Positions 7,775-16,855 of a DNA stretch of 47,906 bases are shown one piece after another (position 1 is the stretch's first letter; each line of letters begins with the position of its first letter). Source of the DNA: a virus; the IMG/VR virus record IMGVR_UViG_3300033143_008746, positions 1 to 47,906 of that record. One strand, given 5' to 3'. The notes below the pieces were generated by a model. It did not search any database. It was not told the origin of the DNA and saw only the letters and a list, made by a program, of their open reading frames with translations. Position numbers and translations under genes: made by a program.

Positions 7775-10180
7775 TCAACCCTCGCACAAAGATGCTGCGC
7801 ACGCCTTACACACCCAACATCCGCTTTCCTTAACCCACGAGCGAAGCTTCTTGTCACATGGACACAGCTCCGCGCCCTCGATGTCAACCCACCCGTCCGG
7901 CGTCTGCGCGGCGGTCCCGTACCGCTGCAGAGCCACCGCGATGGCGTCCGGCACCGACGTGACAAGCGTCGGCCTGACGTCTTCTTTGTGGAGCCAGACA
8001 CGCTGCACAAACCCGGACTGTATGCCACGCAGACTACGCGCAAGCCGCTCCGGCGTGAGCCCATGTTGCAGGGCCACCGATGTGAGGATGCCCAAAGCCT
8101 TCGCGTAGGAGTCGAGCATCGGCTCTGTCTTCGAGTGTGACACCGACACCTCGATCGGCATCTGATCGTCGTCGCTCAGCCCGATCGACAGGAGCACACG
8201 GTTGTGCTCCGCATCGCGGAAGGCGATGCGTTTGGCGTCGATGACAGGGGGTAGGCGGTCGAAGATCGGCGTAGGTTCTACCCGCCCCGGCTTCGCAGTC
8301 GGCTTCTTCTCCAGCTCGCGCGATAGAACCTCGTCACGGCTACCCTCGCGGTAGACGGTAATGCCTTTGCAGCCCGACTTGTAGGCTGTCGCGTACAGCT
8401 CACGCGTCACGCTCTCCGGCGTGTCCCGCGGGAGGTTGATCGTCGAGCTGATGGACGCGTCGATGTACGTCTGGACCGCAGCCTGCAGCGCTACGCGGTC
8501 CTTCCAGTTGATCTCATAGGCGCCCACGAAGTAATCGGGTAGCACCGTGTCGTCTGTCAGCTCGACGCCGTTCGCAGCTGCCCAAGCCTCGACGACCGGC
8601 TCGTACGCCGTGTAGACCTCCCCGGTCCCGGAGGTGGCGTTGTAGACCTTGCGCCGGTACTGGAAGGCGAAGAACGGCTCGATGCCGCTGCTCGTCTGCG
8701 CCCACACCGCGACCGTGCCCGTCGGCGCCACCGTGTTGAGCGCGACATTGCGTAGACCGTATTTCTGGATCTCCGCCCGCACCGACTCCGAGAGACGACT
8801 GATGATGGGAACGTGCTGATGCTTCTCCCAGTCATACTCGCAGAAGGGGCCGTCTTCATAGGAGATCCGCGCGCTCTCGCTGTACTCCCAGTCGAGCATG
8901 CGGCGCGCGATGGTTTCCACGACCTCGATCGACGCAGGCGACCCGTAGATGAGCCCGAGGCGGATGAACAGATCCGCAAGCCCGAGGATGCCGACGCCGA
9001 TACGGTTGAGCATCAAGCCGCGCGCCTTCATCTCCGGCAGCGGGTAGCGCTCCTCCTCATCCTCGATCTCGTTGATGCGGTTGAGGAAGCGCACCGCCGC
9101 GCGCGTCGTCTGCTCCAACCCCTCCCAGTCGATCCTCGCCTGCGGCGTGAACGGATCGATGACGTGGCGCGCGAGGTTCACATGACCGAGGCAGCAGTAG
9201 CCATAGGCCTCAAGCGGCTGCTCCCCGCAAGGGTTAACACCTTTGACGTGCCACTTCTCGTCGTAGTAGTTGCTCGGGCTCTCCCGACAGATGGTGTCCC
9301 AGAAGAGGATGCCCGGCTCGGCAGAGGCGTGTGCGCGGCGTGTCATCTCGTTCCACAGGTCGCGGGCCTGAATACGCCGGCTGACGACCTCAGTGCCACC
9401 CTTCGATTCGTTGCGGAAGATCAGGTCGAACCCAGTGCCCAGCTCGACCGCTGCCATGAACGGATCTGACACCTTGACGGAGATGTTCGCGTAGCGGACA
9501 CGCCGACGCTCGCCGATCCAGCTCCCAAAGCCGTCCGGCTTGTCACGCTGACCACTGTCAACAGCAAGCGCTGCCGCAATCCACTCCGGCCGCACGTCGT
9601 CCTTACAGCTGAGAAAGCGCTCGACATCAGGGTGGTCAACGGGAATGGTGAACATGGCGGCCCCGCGGCGCCCGTGCTGCCCCACCGTACCCGTCACCTG
9701 AGAGAACACGTCGAGATAGCTCACCGCCCCGCTCGACACCCGCGCGCAGTTGGCGACCTTCGCCTGCGCCGGGCGGAGCGTGCCGATGTCCGAGCCGACG
9801 CCCCCGCCATAGCTGTAAGTGCGGCTCATCTCGTATGCGAACTTGAAGATGCCGTCGAGACTGTCTTCCGTGATCGGAATGAAGTAGCAGTTGCGCAGGC
9901 TCGCGCGGAAGTGCGGATTCCCGAGCCCGTACATGATGCGCCCAGCCGGGCACAGCTTGCGCTCTCGCAGTGCCTGCCGCCCGTAGCTCCCCTCCTCGAA
10001 CCCAAGTCCGATGGCATCCGCCCAGCGCTCACAGCTCTCCTGCGGCGTCTTCTCGGTCGGAGCGTTACCGTCCCCCTGAAGCGCGTACTTGTCGAACCAC
10101 ACATTCGCGTTCATGGTAAAGCGGTCGCCGCCGAAGAAGTCGAGAGCTTCCGCGGTTACGCCCTCACGGACACCCTGCAT
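7775..10180 (-). CDS. nrdJ: Class II (adenosylcobalamin-dependent) ribonucleotide reductase
   Basis: This 801-residue enzyme reduces ribonucleotides to deoxyribonucleotides. The ten-stranded barrel is recognisable: LRNCYF (redox Cys about 98), GGGVGSDIG at 125, the catalytic NPCGE at 316-320 (thiyl-radical Cys 318 with Asn and Glu), YCCLGHVNL near 328, LNTVAPTGT and GCKGITVYREGSR. A TSCPD-like domain follows the barrel, and a Cys-rich tail (CPC, then CWVCKAC) should shuttle electrons to the active site. No small radical subunit or activase gene lies nearby, which agrees with class II. GGGAG is seven bases before the ATG. A bipartite promoter-like element lies about 40 bases upstream. Cobalamin would come from the host. 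Confidence 0.95.
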   Translation of the reverse strand: MQGVREGVTAEALDFFGGDRFTMNANVWFDKYALQGDGNAPTEKTPQESCERWADAIGLGFEEGSYGRQALRERKLCPAGRIMYGLGNPHFRASLRNCYFIPITEDSLDGIFKFAYEMSRTYSYGGGVGSDIGTLRPAQAKVANCARVSSGAVSYLDVFSQVTGTVGQHGRRGAAMFTIPVDHPDVERFLSCKDDVRPEWIAAALAVDSGQRDKPDGFGSWIGERRRVRYANISVKVSDPFMAAVELGTGFDLIFRNESKGGTEVVSRRIQARDLWNEMTRRAHASAEPGILFWDTICRESPSNYYDEKWHVKGVNPCGEQPLEAYGYCCLGHVNLARHVIDPFTPQARIDWEGLEQTTRAAVRFLNRINEIEDEEERYPLPEMKARGLMLNRIGVGILGLADLFIRLGLIYGSPASIEVVETIARRMLDWEYSESARISYEDGPFCEYDWEKHQHVPIISRLSESVRAEIQKYGLRNVALNTVAPTGTVAVWAQTSSGIEPFFAFQYRRKVYNATSGTGEVYTAYEPVVEAWAAANGVELTDDTVLPDYFVGAYEINWKDRVALQAAVQTYIDASISSTINLPRDTPESVTRELYATAYKSGCKGITVYREGSRDEVLSRELEKKPTAKPGRVEPTPIFDRLPPVIDAKRIAFRDAEHNRVLLSIGLSDDDQMPIEVSVSHSKTEPMLDSYAKALGILTSVALQHGLTPERLARSLRGIQSGFVQRVWLHKEDVRPTLVTSVPDAIAVALQRYGTAAQTPDGWVDIEGAELCPCDKKLRSWVKESGCWVCKACAASLCEG

Positions 10181-10220
10181 CCGTCGTCTCCCTGCGTTCC
10201 TGCCTATCGTGTCTACATGT

Positions 10221-10249
10221 CTAATCGGCCAGGAGGGGGCGATGCCGCA
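10221..10249 (-). promoter_or_regulatory. Bipartite promoter-like element, copy 2
   Basis: On the minus strand TGCGG (10249-10245) is followed after exactly 14 bases by GGCCGATTAG (10230-10221). It occupies the 69-base gap between the MuF-type head gene and nrdJ, about 40 bases before the nrdJ start and directly after the head gene stop. This is one of the clearest placements for a promoter. Confidence 0.7.
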
Positions 10250-11125
10250 CTATTTTCCGCGTTTCATCAGAGCTTCGAGGCGGTTCCTGTACCAACCCTT
10301 CGGCTGCTGCCGCCTCTCGACCTTCTTCAGGTCGTCGGGAAGGGCAGGCCGCATGACCAGCCGACAGCGACAGTTGTACCGACAGATGGTCTGTCCGGCC
10401 CGGGGTGTCGTCGGGAGCGTCATGCGCGAGTACGGAGACCAGCCCTGCAGGAAACGACACGAGGCGCAGACCTTACGGTCCATCGCTGTCACCCAGTCGA
10501 CGATCATATGGTCCGGGCTGCCAACGATCCGCCCGGAGTAGTAGATGTGCTTCAGTGTCGCGACGTACGCGTTGATGCGCTTCGCGATCTCCTTCTCTGA
10601 TGCCTTGCCGGCTATCACCTTGCGAAGGAACACGCGGAGGTACCGCAGCTCCTCCTCAACGGCACTCTGCAGCCATGCCTTCTCGCGCCTGCCGATGCGC
10701 AGCTTCCCGGTGATTGCCTCCGTGCCGGCCGACTCGACGCCGACCTTGAACATCGCCTCATGCGCGCCCTTCACGAGACGTATCGCATTCTGATGCAACC
10801 GCATCGCCGTGTGCTCGCCCTTCTGGAAACGCTTGATCTCCCGGGCGAGCTTGTCCTGCATCGTCATCGACTGATGCTGAACCTGCTGGTTCGCAACCTG
10901 TGTCTTCGCCTTGCGTGTGCGCCTGAAGAGCTTGCCAAGCCCGCCGACAACCCACTTCGCCGCCTTCGCCGCGCCGGTGACGACCTTGCTCAGCGCACGC
11001 TGAACGAAGCCGGACTTCGAGGCGTCGAAGTCGGTCAGGCTCTTCGACTCGACGAGGTGCAGCTGGATGTCGTTGATGTCCTGCTCGTCAAGCTCAACGA
11101 TGACCTCGTCAACGAGAAGAACCAT
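10250..11125 (-). CDS. MuF-like head morphogenesis protein
   Basis: 291 residues. The C-terminal region has the conserved pattern of the Mu F / SPP1 gp7 minor head proteins: VDWVTAMDRKVCASCRFLQG, then an aromatic-rich stretch, then ICRYNCRCRLVMRP, giving paired Cys and a CRC motif. The N-terminal 200 residues are helical and basic. In related phages this protein sits at the portal inside the capsid and may be injected with DNA. Its place just after the portal and HU-like genes supports the call. The ATG overlaps the upstream gene; the stop codon touches the promoter-like element before nrdJ. Confidence 0.85.
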   Translation of the reverse strand: MVLLVDEVIVELDEQDINDIQLHLVESKSLTDFDASKSGFVQRALSKVVTGAAKAAKWVVGGLGKLFRRTRKAKTQVANQQVQHQSMTMQDKLAREIKRFQKGEHTAMRLHQNAIRLVKGAHEAMFKVGVESAGTEAITGKLRIGRREKAWLQSAVEEELRYLRVFLRKVIAGKASEKEIAKRINAYVATLKHIYYSGRIVGSPDHMIVDWVTAMDRKVCASCRFLQGWSPYSRMTLPTTPRAGQTICRYNCRCRLVMRPALPDDLKKVERRQQPKGWYRNRLEALMKRGK

Positions 11126-11696
11126 ACTTCCGCCACCTGTATGAGCTGCCTTCGATGGTGTAGCACCATCCCTCTGTAATCGCCAGCACCGCTACATGCT
11201 CGATAATGCATCGCCCACACGAACGCAGGAAGACAACGTGCGGGTCGCGGAAATGCACCTCCCAGGAGCCCTCCAGCCGCTTGCGTCCGTGGTAGAGGAT
11301 GACGCGCGACCACAAACAGCGCGAGAGGTCGATGCCGGCGACGCTGTCCAACTCCAGCACACCAGGCGGTTGACGGTGCCCCCGCTCTCGCTCGGAGAGC
11401 TTGCGGTGGTCTTCTCCCTGCAGGAAGTTGCGGAGGTAGCGGGAGGCGCGAAACCGTGGCGTGAGACGAGGCGGGATCTTGCGGACGACGCGCACCCCCT
11501 GCCCGAGGCGGAAGCGGTCGACATGCTCACGGGCTGGTTGCTTCGCGGCATAGATGGCACCGAGCCCGGGGAGGCGGACCTCTGTGCCGTCGTGCAACGC
11601 CTCCCGTGCCTCCGCCGAGAGCGTCGACAGGACACGAGTCGCCGTGTCCCTGCTGACGCCGAGACGTACCGCAAAGCGTGTCGCAAAGTCGCTCAT
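11109..11696 (-). CDS. HU/IHF-like domain protein in the head gene cluster
   Basis: 195 residues. The N-terminal 95 residues resemble the HU family: a helical start (RLGVSRDTATRVLSTLSAEA), the beta-turn VRLPGLGAIYAAKQPAR, and a C-terminal segment VRVVRKIPPRLTPRFRASR. HU proteins bind and bend DNA. About 100 further residues (EVHFRDPHVVFLRSCGRCII and onward) are beta-rich with a CGRC pair and are not recognised. The gene lies between the portal and MuF genes with overlapping ends (ATGA). It may condense DNA or be a head component that reuses the fold. Confidence 0.65.
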   Translation of the reverse strand: MSDFATRFAVRLGVSRDTATRVLSTLSAEAREALHDGTEVRLPGLGAIYAAKQPAREHVDRFRLGQGVRVVRKIPPRLTPRFRASRYLRNFLQGEDHRKLSERERGHRQPPGVLELDSVAGIDLSRCLWSRVILYHGRKRLEGSWEVHFRDPHVVFLRSCGRCIIEHVAVLAITEGWCYTIEGSSYRWRKYGSSR

Positions 11697-13468
11697 GCCG
11701 CGGACTTCTGCGCCTCCTCAGCAAGCGCCCGCAGCTCGGTCTTCATGCGCGTCTTCCGCTCTCGCGCAACCTGCTCTTCCATCGCCCCAGACGCAACGAT
11801 GATCCGAGTCGTCGTCGCCTCCTCACGAGGCTTGAGGCTCTTGCCAAGGCTGACCGGCTTGCCGTCGGATCTCATACGCGTCTCGGAGGTGAGGCTCTCG
11901 ACCGGCACGATCTTCTCTACGAGAGACTTCAGCTCCGGGTCGCTCTCCATACGCTCGCGCAGCGCTGTCTGATCGTCAGCTGACAGGCCCTCGAACACCA
12001 TCCGCGAGCCGCTCGGCGTGAAGGTCAGGTCCGGCTTGTTCTTGTCGCCGACCGGCACGAGCAGCTTCGATACCATCTCCGGCTCCAAGCCCGCGAACTC
12101 GCTGAGCACGTAGGCGGCCCACGCCTGCTTGTTGATGGAGAATGCCTGCTCCATCTGCTCGCCAATCTCCATCATGTAACGGACGGACTCAAAACGCTTT
12201 GCGTACAGCTCCGCCTTATGCGACTCGTCGAGGTAGCTGACAGGCGCCATCCGTAGCTCGAAGCTGTTGGCGGGGCTCTTCGTGTTGATGCCGCGCAGCT
12301 CCAAGTGGATCTTGCAGAGTCGCACGACTCCGGCGAGGAAGAAGTGCCGGATACGCTTGACCCCGCGAGCGAACTTCACGGACTGCTGCGACAGCGTGTC
12401 TTCGCTGCGGTAGCCCTGCGAGTCCTCGAACCCCATGTACCCCTTCGGCACCCTCGTACCCGCGAAGAACAGGTCACGCACGTACTCGATGTCGAATATA
12501 TCGCCGCTGTTCGCACTGCCGGGGAACTTGTCGATGCCGGAGGAGTTGTCATTGAAGCCGACGGGCCAGTAGATGTTAGGGTCGATCGCCCACGGTGCGT
12601 ACTCGCTGCGGAACTCGCTCCCCTGCGGGTTCAGCGAAATGATCCGCTCCATCGCCTTCCGCCAGTTGCGGATGATCCGAAACGACTCGTCAGGCGACGA
12701 GTTGCCAGTGAAAATCTTGAAGATCAGGCGATCCGGGTGAAGGTTCATCCGGTAGATCGTCATCTGCTCTTCCATGAGCTTCAGCGTCTTGTAGATAAGG
12801 CGTACGTTGTAGAAGAACGGGGTGCCGTACTTGTGCGTCGGGCGTTGCGTGCGGATGCGCCAGTGAACGATATCCCACGGCTGTAGCTGCGGCTCCATAC
12901 CTGACTCGATGTCCGCCTCTGCCCCCTGCACCTCACCGACGGCGAAGCCCATGAGCGATCGGCCTGCCGACTCGATGCGGTGAACGACGCGAGGCTCAAG
13001 TGGCAAGAGATCGAAGACCCCGCGCTCCTTCTCGTACTGCACGAGCCCGAAGAGGTCGCCGTACTTCGCGAGCGACCACATGAGCCCATAGCACGTGTCA
13101 TCAAGCTCCAGAATCTCGAACAGCCGCGTCAGCTCAACCGTCACACGCGTACTCGGCGACGATACCCAGACGACTTTGTCGCTCTTTGAATCTGGCTGAG
13201 TTGCATCCTCACAGTAGGCGTCGAGCGAGGATGAGGCTAAGACGTACTGGAACATGTCGTCCATGTCCGTGTACACCTGCTCACGGTGCGGCTCAAGGTG
13301 GGTGTAGTTACGGTAGTAGTCATACGAAGGTGACGCAGCCATCAGCGCAGCTGCAACGTCGGGCGGAGAGCCGACACGCTGCGGGATCTTCGTCTGCGGC
13401 GCCTGCGCCGCACGCTTCAGGCCGAAAAGCGTGCTGTACGCGTCACGGACGCGCTCGATGATCGCCAT
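11693..13468 (-). CDS. Portal protein
   Basis: 591 residues, the usual size for a long portal subunit. Twelve copies would form the ring through which DNA enters the capsid. Family-like features include DIVHWRI near residue 205, YGTPFFYNVRLIYKTLKLMEEQM (220-245), RMNLHPDRLIFKI, and a late segment RDLFFAGTRVPKGYMGFEDSQGYRSEDTL. These match the pattern of T4-type portal proteins. The N-terminal 70 residues and C-terminal 100 residues are charged and probably extended. The ATG at 13468 directly follows the TerL stop, with GGAGG upstream. Confidence 0.85.
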   Translation of the reverse strand: MAIIERVRDAYSTLFGLKRAAQAPQTKIPQRVGSPPDVAAALMAASPSYDYYRNYTHLEPHREQVYTDMDDMFQYVLASSSLDAYCEDATQPDSKSDKVVWVSSPSTRVTVELTRLFEILELDDTCYGLMWSLAKYGDLFGLVQYEKERGVFDLLPLEPRVVHRIESAGRSLMGFAVGEVQGAEADIESGMEPQLQPWDIVHWRIRTQRPTHKYGTPFFYNVRLIYKTLKLMEEQMTIYRMNLHPDRLIFKIFTGNSSPDESFRIIRNWRKAMERIISLNPQGSEFRSEYAPWAIDPNIYWPVGFNDNSSGIDKFPGSANSGDIFDIEYVRDLFFAGTRVPKGYMGFEDSQGYRSEDTLSQQSVKFARGVKRIRHFFLAGVVRLCKIHLELRGINTKSPANSFELRMAPVSYLDESHKAELYAKRFESVRYMMEIGEQMEQAFSINKQAWAAYVLSEFAGLEPEMVSKLLVPVGDKNKPDLTFTPSGSRMVFEGLSADDQTALRERMESDPELKSLVEKIVPVESLTSETRMRSDGKPVSLGKSLKPREEATTTRIIVASGAMEEQVARERKTRMKTELRALAEEAQKSAA

Positions 13469-16400
13469 CTACTCCCCTCCTCTACCCCACCGTGCCATCT
13501 GTAGGATCAGGCTCGATTGCCCACTACTGAGAGACCGTCCCGGCTTCGGCTTCACAGGCAACGCGGGCATGCCCAGCGGAGGTGGGTCGATACCTTCGAT
13601 GTGATCGCGCTTCAGGGCCGTTCCGACGATGTCGTGAAGCCCCTGCTCCTCTATCGTAGTCGGGAGACCTTCCGTCGCCTCGAAAATCTTGTCGGGGGTC
13701 ATAGTACGGATGGGCAGGTCGAGCGTCGATAAGCTGTAGACCACGCCAGCTACCGCGTCGCAATTGTGTACAAAGACCCCCGCGTCAAGGGCGAAGTTAC
13801 GCGTACCCTCAACCGATATACAATACACATCCTCGTATCCGGCCTCTTCCACCGAGACAACCGTGTGGTTCCCCGGCTTGCGAGCTAACCACGGCTTCCG
13901 CTGCCGACATCGCTCCGCAGCTGCTACGCCTTTGCACCCGTCGACACTGAGCTGCTTCCAACTCAGCCCCGCCTCACGAAGCACGCGATAGAGCACCTTC
14001 TGAGAACAACTCAGCTCTCGAAGTACCTCGCGCTGCGCTTGTGATCTACTCGCCACCTCGCGAATACGGTCAACAGTGATGTCTTTGCGGGCGTTCGGGT
14101 TCCTACTACCTCGATAGTGCGGTCTCGGTCCCCGCGACGCTTCAATAGCAAAGTGAATCGTGCGCTTGCCGGTCTCTGACGCCTTCGCGCGATGAGTTGC
14201 CGACTTGTTGTAGCGTGTGAGATTCACAGGACCGGTGCGTTTGCCCAACTCCGAAGCGCGCTCATCACGTGCTGCCGCGAACTCCGGTCGGTCGTTGAGC
14301 GATTTCATGAACGCGCTCTGCCGCTCACGATTTCCTTCATTGTACCGAGACAACCCCTCAACACGCTTCGCCTCGAATGCCGGGTCTGCACGCTTCTTCA
14401 GGATGTCAGCCCGATGACGATCTCCGTGCTCTTGGATCGTCAGGATCTCCAAACAACATGGATCGTTGTTGAGCTTACCGGCTACGTGATGACACACCAT
14501 ACCTCGTCGCGGGTACGCACGTGACTCTTTCCATTGCCCCACCATCCGATGAACGTAATCCCAGCTTTCATCGTCAACGTGCAGGAACTCTTCGTACCCA
14601 GGTAGCGAACCATCACCTCTGATCCTCGTGTAGAGAGGCATGAGGCTGTCCCCGGCTTGGAGGTACTGTGCCTCGTTGTACTTGCCGTCCCGAAGCATGA
14701 AGAGGTGATCCGGAGTACAGACTACGTCGCGACCGTTGTCAAGCGTCACACGGAGTACGCGTGCCACCTCTCGCGTCTTGCGAGCCGACGTTGCCTTCCC
14801 CACGCTGACACGCCCATGTCGAATCGTGTAGACGTAGAACGGTCCGTCACGCTGCGATAGCTCCTTCAGTGTTGGAGACGAACCATCAAGTAGTCGTACC
14901 CGTGTGTCCCCAACAAAACACACGTCCTTACTCTTACCAGGCTCATGGTCGACCTTGCGCTTCTCGACATCGTGACGAAGCGCTATGACCTCGTCGATGA
15001 ACGGCGGGTACGCGTACATGTTGAGCGCGTTGTATGTCATGGTGTCGCGCAGCATCATGTACGGGCGGTCGTCCCGGTCCACTGACAGAATACCTGCACC
15101 CCTGAAGCCACCGATGTCCGCGAGCGGGTCTTTCCGGTTCGCCTGCCGGCGGGAGTCACGAGGTACCTGCGCGGCCTTCTGCAGAATCTGCGCCGCCATC
15201 GCGCTTTCCCACCCGTCGAACGTCACCTTGATGAGAGGGATACCGAAGTTGCGCAAGTTGAGGATGAAGGCGACAATCTTCGTCAAGTCGATCTGCGTAC
15301 CAAACGTCGGCACGATACGCAACATGAAGTCCATCCATATCTTCGGACGGAACTCCTCGACCACCATACCTGTGATCGGGTCGTGCTTCGTGTACGTGTA
15401 GTAGTCAAAGCGGTGCCCCATCGCCATGCCCGCCGAGTCGCCGGTGAGCCCGAGGTCAACATGAATGACACGCGGCTCCGCGGCCCGCAGCTTCATGCGG
15501 TATGCACTCTTGTCGATGTAGACGAGCGCGGTCCAGTTGATGAGCTGCAAGAGGTCAGCCGCAGGATCGTTGAGCGGCAGCGTCGCCTGCTCAACGGAGA
15601 AAGGATGACGGCGAGTCTTGTCGATGCACGCGTAGACGCTTTCAGGACGATGGATCAGCGGCGACTCGCCGAAGGTCGGAATGCCGGCGACGTCGCGCAG
15701 CGCGCCCTCAATATCGCGATGGAAGTCGCTGTAGAAGTCCATCGGCACCTCGACAACAGGCTGATTCTCTGCCGGCTCCAAGGTCTCGATTAGCTTGCCA
15801 CTCTTGAGGTCATGGCGGTCGAGCAGCTTACTGCTACGGTACCGGTTGCCCACCGCCACGCGGAAGCTCTTTGGTGAGTAGTTGTCGCGCCCCTTCGTGT
15901 CCCACAGCGAGTAGTCGCTGACGTGAAGCTCAGGGCTGCCCTTCATCGAGCGCAGGTGTTCCTCAAGGAAGCTCGACTGCGTGCGCCGCGAGCTGACAAG
16001 GCATGCAAGCCCAGGACACCAGCCATGCTGCGCGAAGCGGCTCTTGATGCGGCGGCTGGTGTGGTTGTAGAGCTGGTATGCCTGATCTCGCTCCTTCGCG
16101 TCCTCACCCTTCGGCAGGTTGCGGAGCTTGCGCATGAAGTTCATCTCGTCGATGAGCACGGAGAACAGGTTAGAACCCAGCGCGTGAATCTCGGTCGACC
16201 CCTCCTGCACGAAGAGGTTCGACTGCGGCCACTCAATGCGCGTGTCCTTCGTCTTCTTGCGCGGGAAGCTTTCCTTGAAGTAGGGTGACGCGTCGAAGAA
16301 CCTCCGCATCTGGATGAAGTCGATGCTCGCCGCGTTGCGCAGCGTGACGTTGAAGCAGCCGAAGGCGATCTCAGTACCGCTCGCGAGTCCGTAGTATACC

Positions 16401-16855
16401 TGCGGCTCCCGAAGGCACGACAGCATGTACAGCTTGTAGGCAGTCGCGACAAGCGCGGAGTAGGTCTTCCCCGCGCCGATGGCACCCGTCAGCACCCACT
16501 CGGCGACAGGCGAGCCGTACCCGCAGACGTAGATGATGTCCGTCTTCCACGCGGGGTAGAGCGTTCTGCCGACGTGCCCAAAGTAGTAGTCGTCTTCGAG
16601 GAACTGCTTGATATCCACGGGCCGGACGCGGTAGTCCAGCTCCCATAGAGCGTCAAGCGTAGCGGAGTTGCCTTTATCCCGAAGCTCGATCAGGACGTCT
16701 ACGAGAACGCCCTGCTCTTCGGAGCTGAGGTGCTTGACGTTCTCGAACCACGAACGGACGGTGCGCTTGTCCTGGTTGTCCGCGGCTTCGACGATGCGGT
16801 CAAGAAGTCGGCTCAGATCCTCACGCAGCTTCGGCGTCGACCTCTCGATCGTCAT
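13469..16855 (-). CDS. Terminase large subunit with an intein
   Basis: The DNA-packaging ATPase and nuclease, 1128 residues before splicing and 742 after. Walker A is GAIGAGKT (124-131) and Walker B is VLIDE (233-237). The RNase H-like nuclease domain shows HVDLGLTGDSAG (Asp 467) and FDGWES (about 546-551). Its last motif, KDV-C-DAVAGV, is split after Val 645 by a 386-residue intein, so the catalytic Asp (1033) is rejoined only after splicing. GGAGG abuts the ATG at 16855, an unusually short spacing, but no better start is seen. It is flanked by a possible TerS upstream and the portal downstream. Confidence 0.93.
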   Translation of the reverse strand: MTIERSTPKLREDLSRLLDRIVEAADNQDKRTVRSWFENVKHLSSEEQGVLVDVLIELRDKGNSATLDALWELDYRVRPVDIKQFLEDDYYFGHVGRTLYPAWKTDIIYVCGYGSPVAEWVLTGAIGAGKTYSALVATAYKLYMLSCLREPQVYYGLASGTEIAFGCFNVTLRNAASIDFIQMRRFFDASPYFKESFPRKKTKDTRIEWPQSNLFVQEGSTEIHALGSNLFSVLIDEMNFMRKLRNLPKGEDAKERDQAYQLYNHTSRRIKSRFAQHGWCPGLACLVSSRRTQSSFLEEHLRSMKGSPELHVSDYSLWDTKGRDNYSPKSFRVAVGNRYRSSKLLDRHDLKSGKLIETLEPAENQPVVEVPMDFYSDFHRDIEGALRDVAGIPTFGESPLIHRPESVYACIDKTRRHPFSVEQATLPLNDPAADLLQLINWTALVYIDKSAYRMKLRAAEPRVIHVDLGLTGDSAGMAMGHRFDYYTYTKHDPITGMVVEEFRPKIWMDFMLRIVPTFGTQIDLTKIVAFILNLRNFGIPLIKVTFDGWESAMAAQILQKAAQVPRDSRRQANRKDPLADIGGFRGAGILSVDRDDRPYMMLRDTMTYNALNMYAYPPFIDEVIALRHDVEKRKVDHEPGKSKDVCFVGDTRVRLLDGSSPTLKELSQRDGPFYVYTIRHGRVSVGKATSARKTREVARVLRVTLDNGRDVVCTPDHLFMLRDGKYNEAQYLQAGDSLMPLYTRIRGDGSLPGYEEFLHVDDESWDYVHRMVGQWKESRAYPRRGMVCHHVAGKLNNDPCCLEILTIQEHGDRHRADILKKRADPAFEAKRVEGLSRYNEGNRERQSAFMKSLNDRPEFAAARDERASELGKRTGPVNLTRYNKSATHRAKASETGKRTIHFAIEASRGPRPHYRGSRNPNARKDITVDRIREVASRSQAQREVLRELSCSQKVLYRVLREAGLSWKQLSVDGCKGVAAAERCRQRKPWLARKPGNHTVVSVEEAGYEDVYCISVEGTRNFALDAGVFVHNCDAVAGVVYSLSTLDLPIRTMTPDKIFEATEGLPTTIEEQGLHDIVGTALKRDHIEGIDPPPLGMPALPVKPKPGRSLSSGQSSLILQMARWGRGGE
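13763..14920 (-). other. Intein in TerL, with HNH homing endonuclease
   Basis: Residues 646-1031 of the TerL product. It starts with Cys (CFVGDTRVRLLDG), has block B as CTPDHLFML, and ends GVFVHN followed by Cys, so all canonical class 1 splicing residues are present (Cys1, TxxH, penultimate His, terminal Asn, Cys+1). An HNH-type core is visible as VCHHVAGKLNNDP with LEILT and EHGDRH. A GSRNPN motif (NUMOD3-like) and a helix-turn-helix-like segment (ELSCSQKVLYRVLREAGLSW) follow, probably DNA-recognition parts. The endonuclease therefore looks intact. Confidence 0.93.

Noticed and set aside
11165-11215. GGCGATTAC with TAGCGG upstream on the minus strand
   Set aside because: The second box lacks GGCC and the spacing is far too short.
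12950-12985. GGCCGATCGC on the minus strand inside the portal gene
   Set aside because: The end of the second box differs and no TGCGG lies 14 bases upstream.
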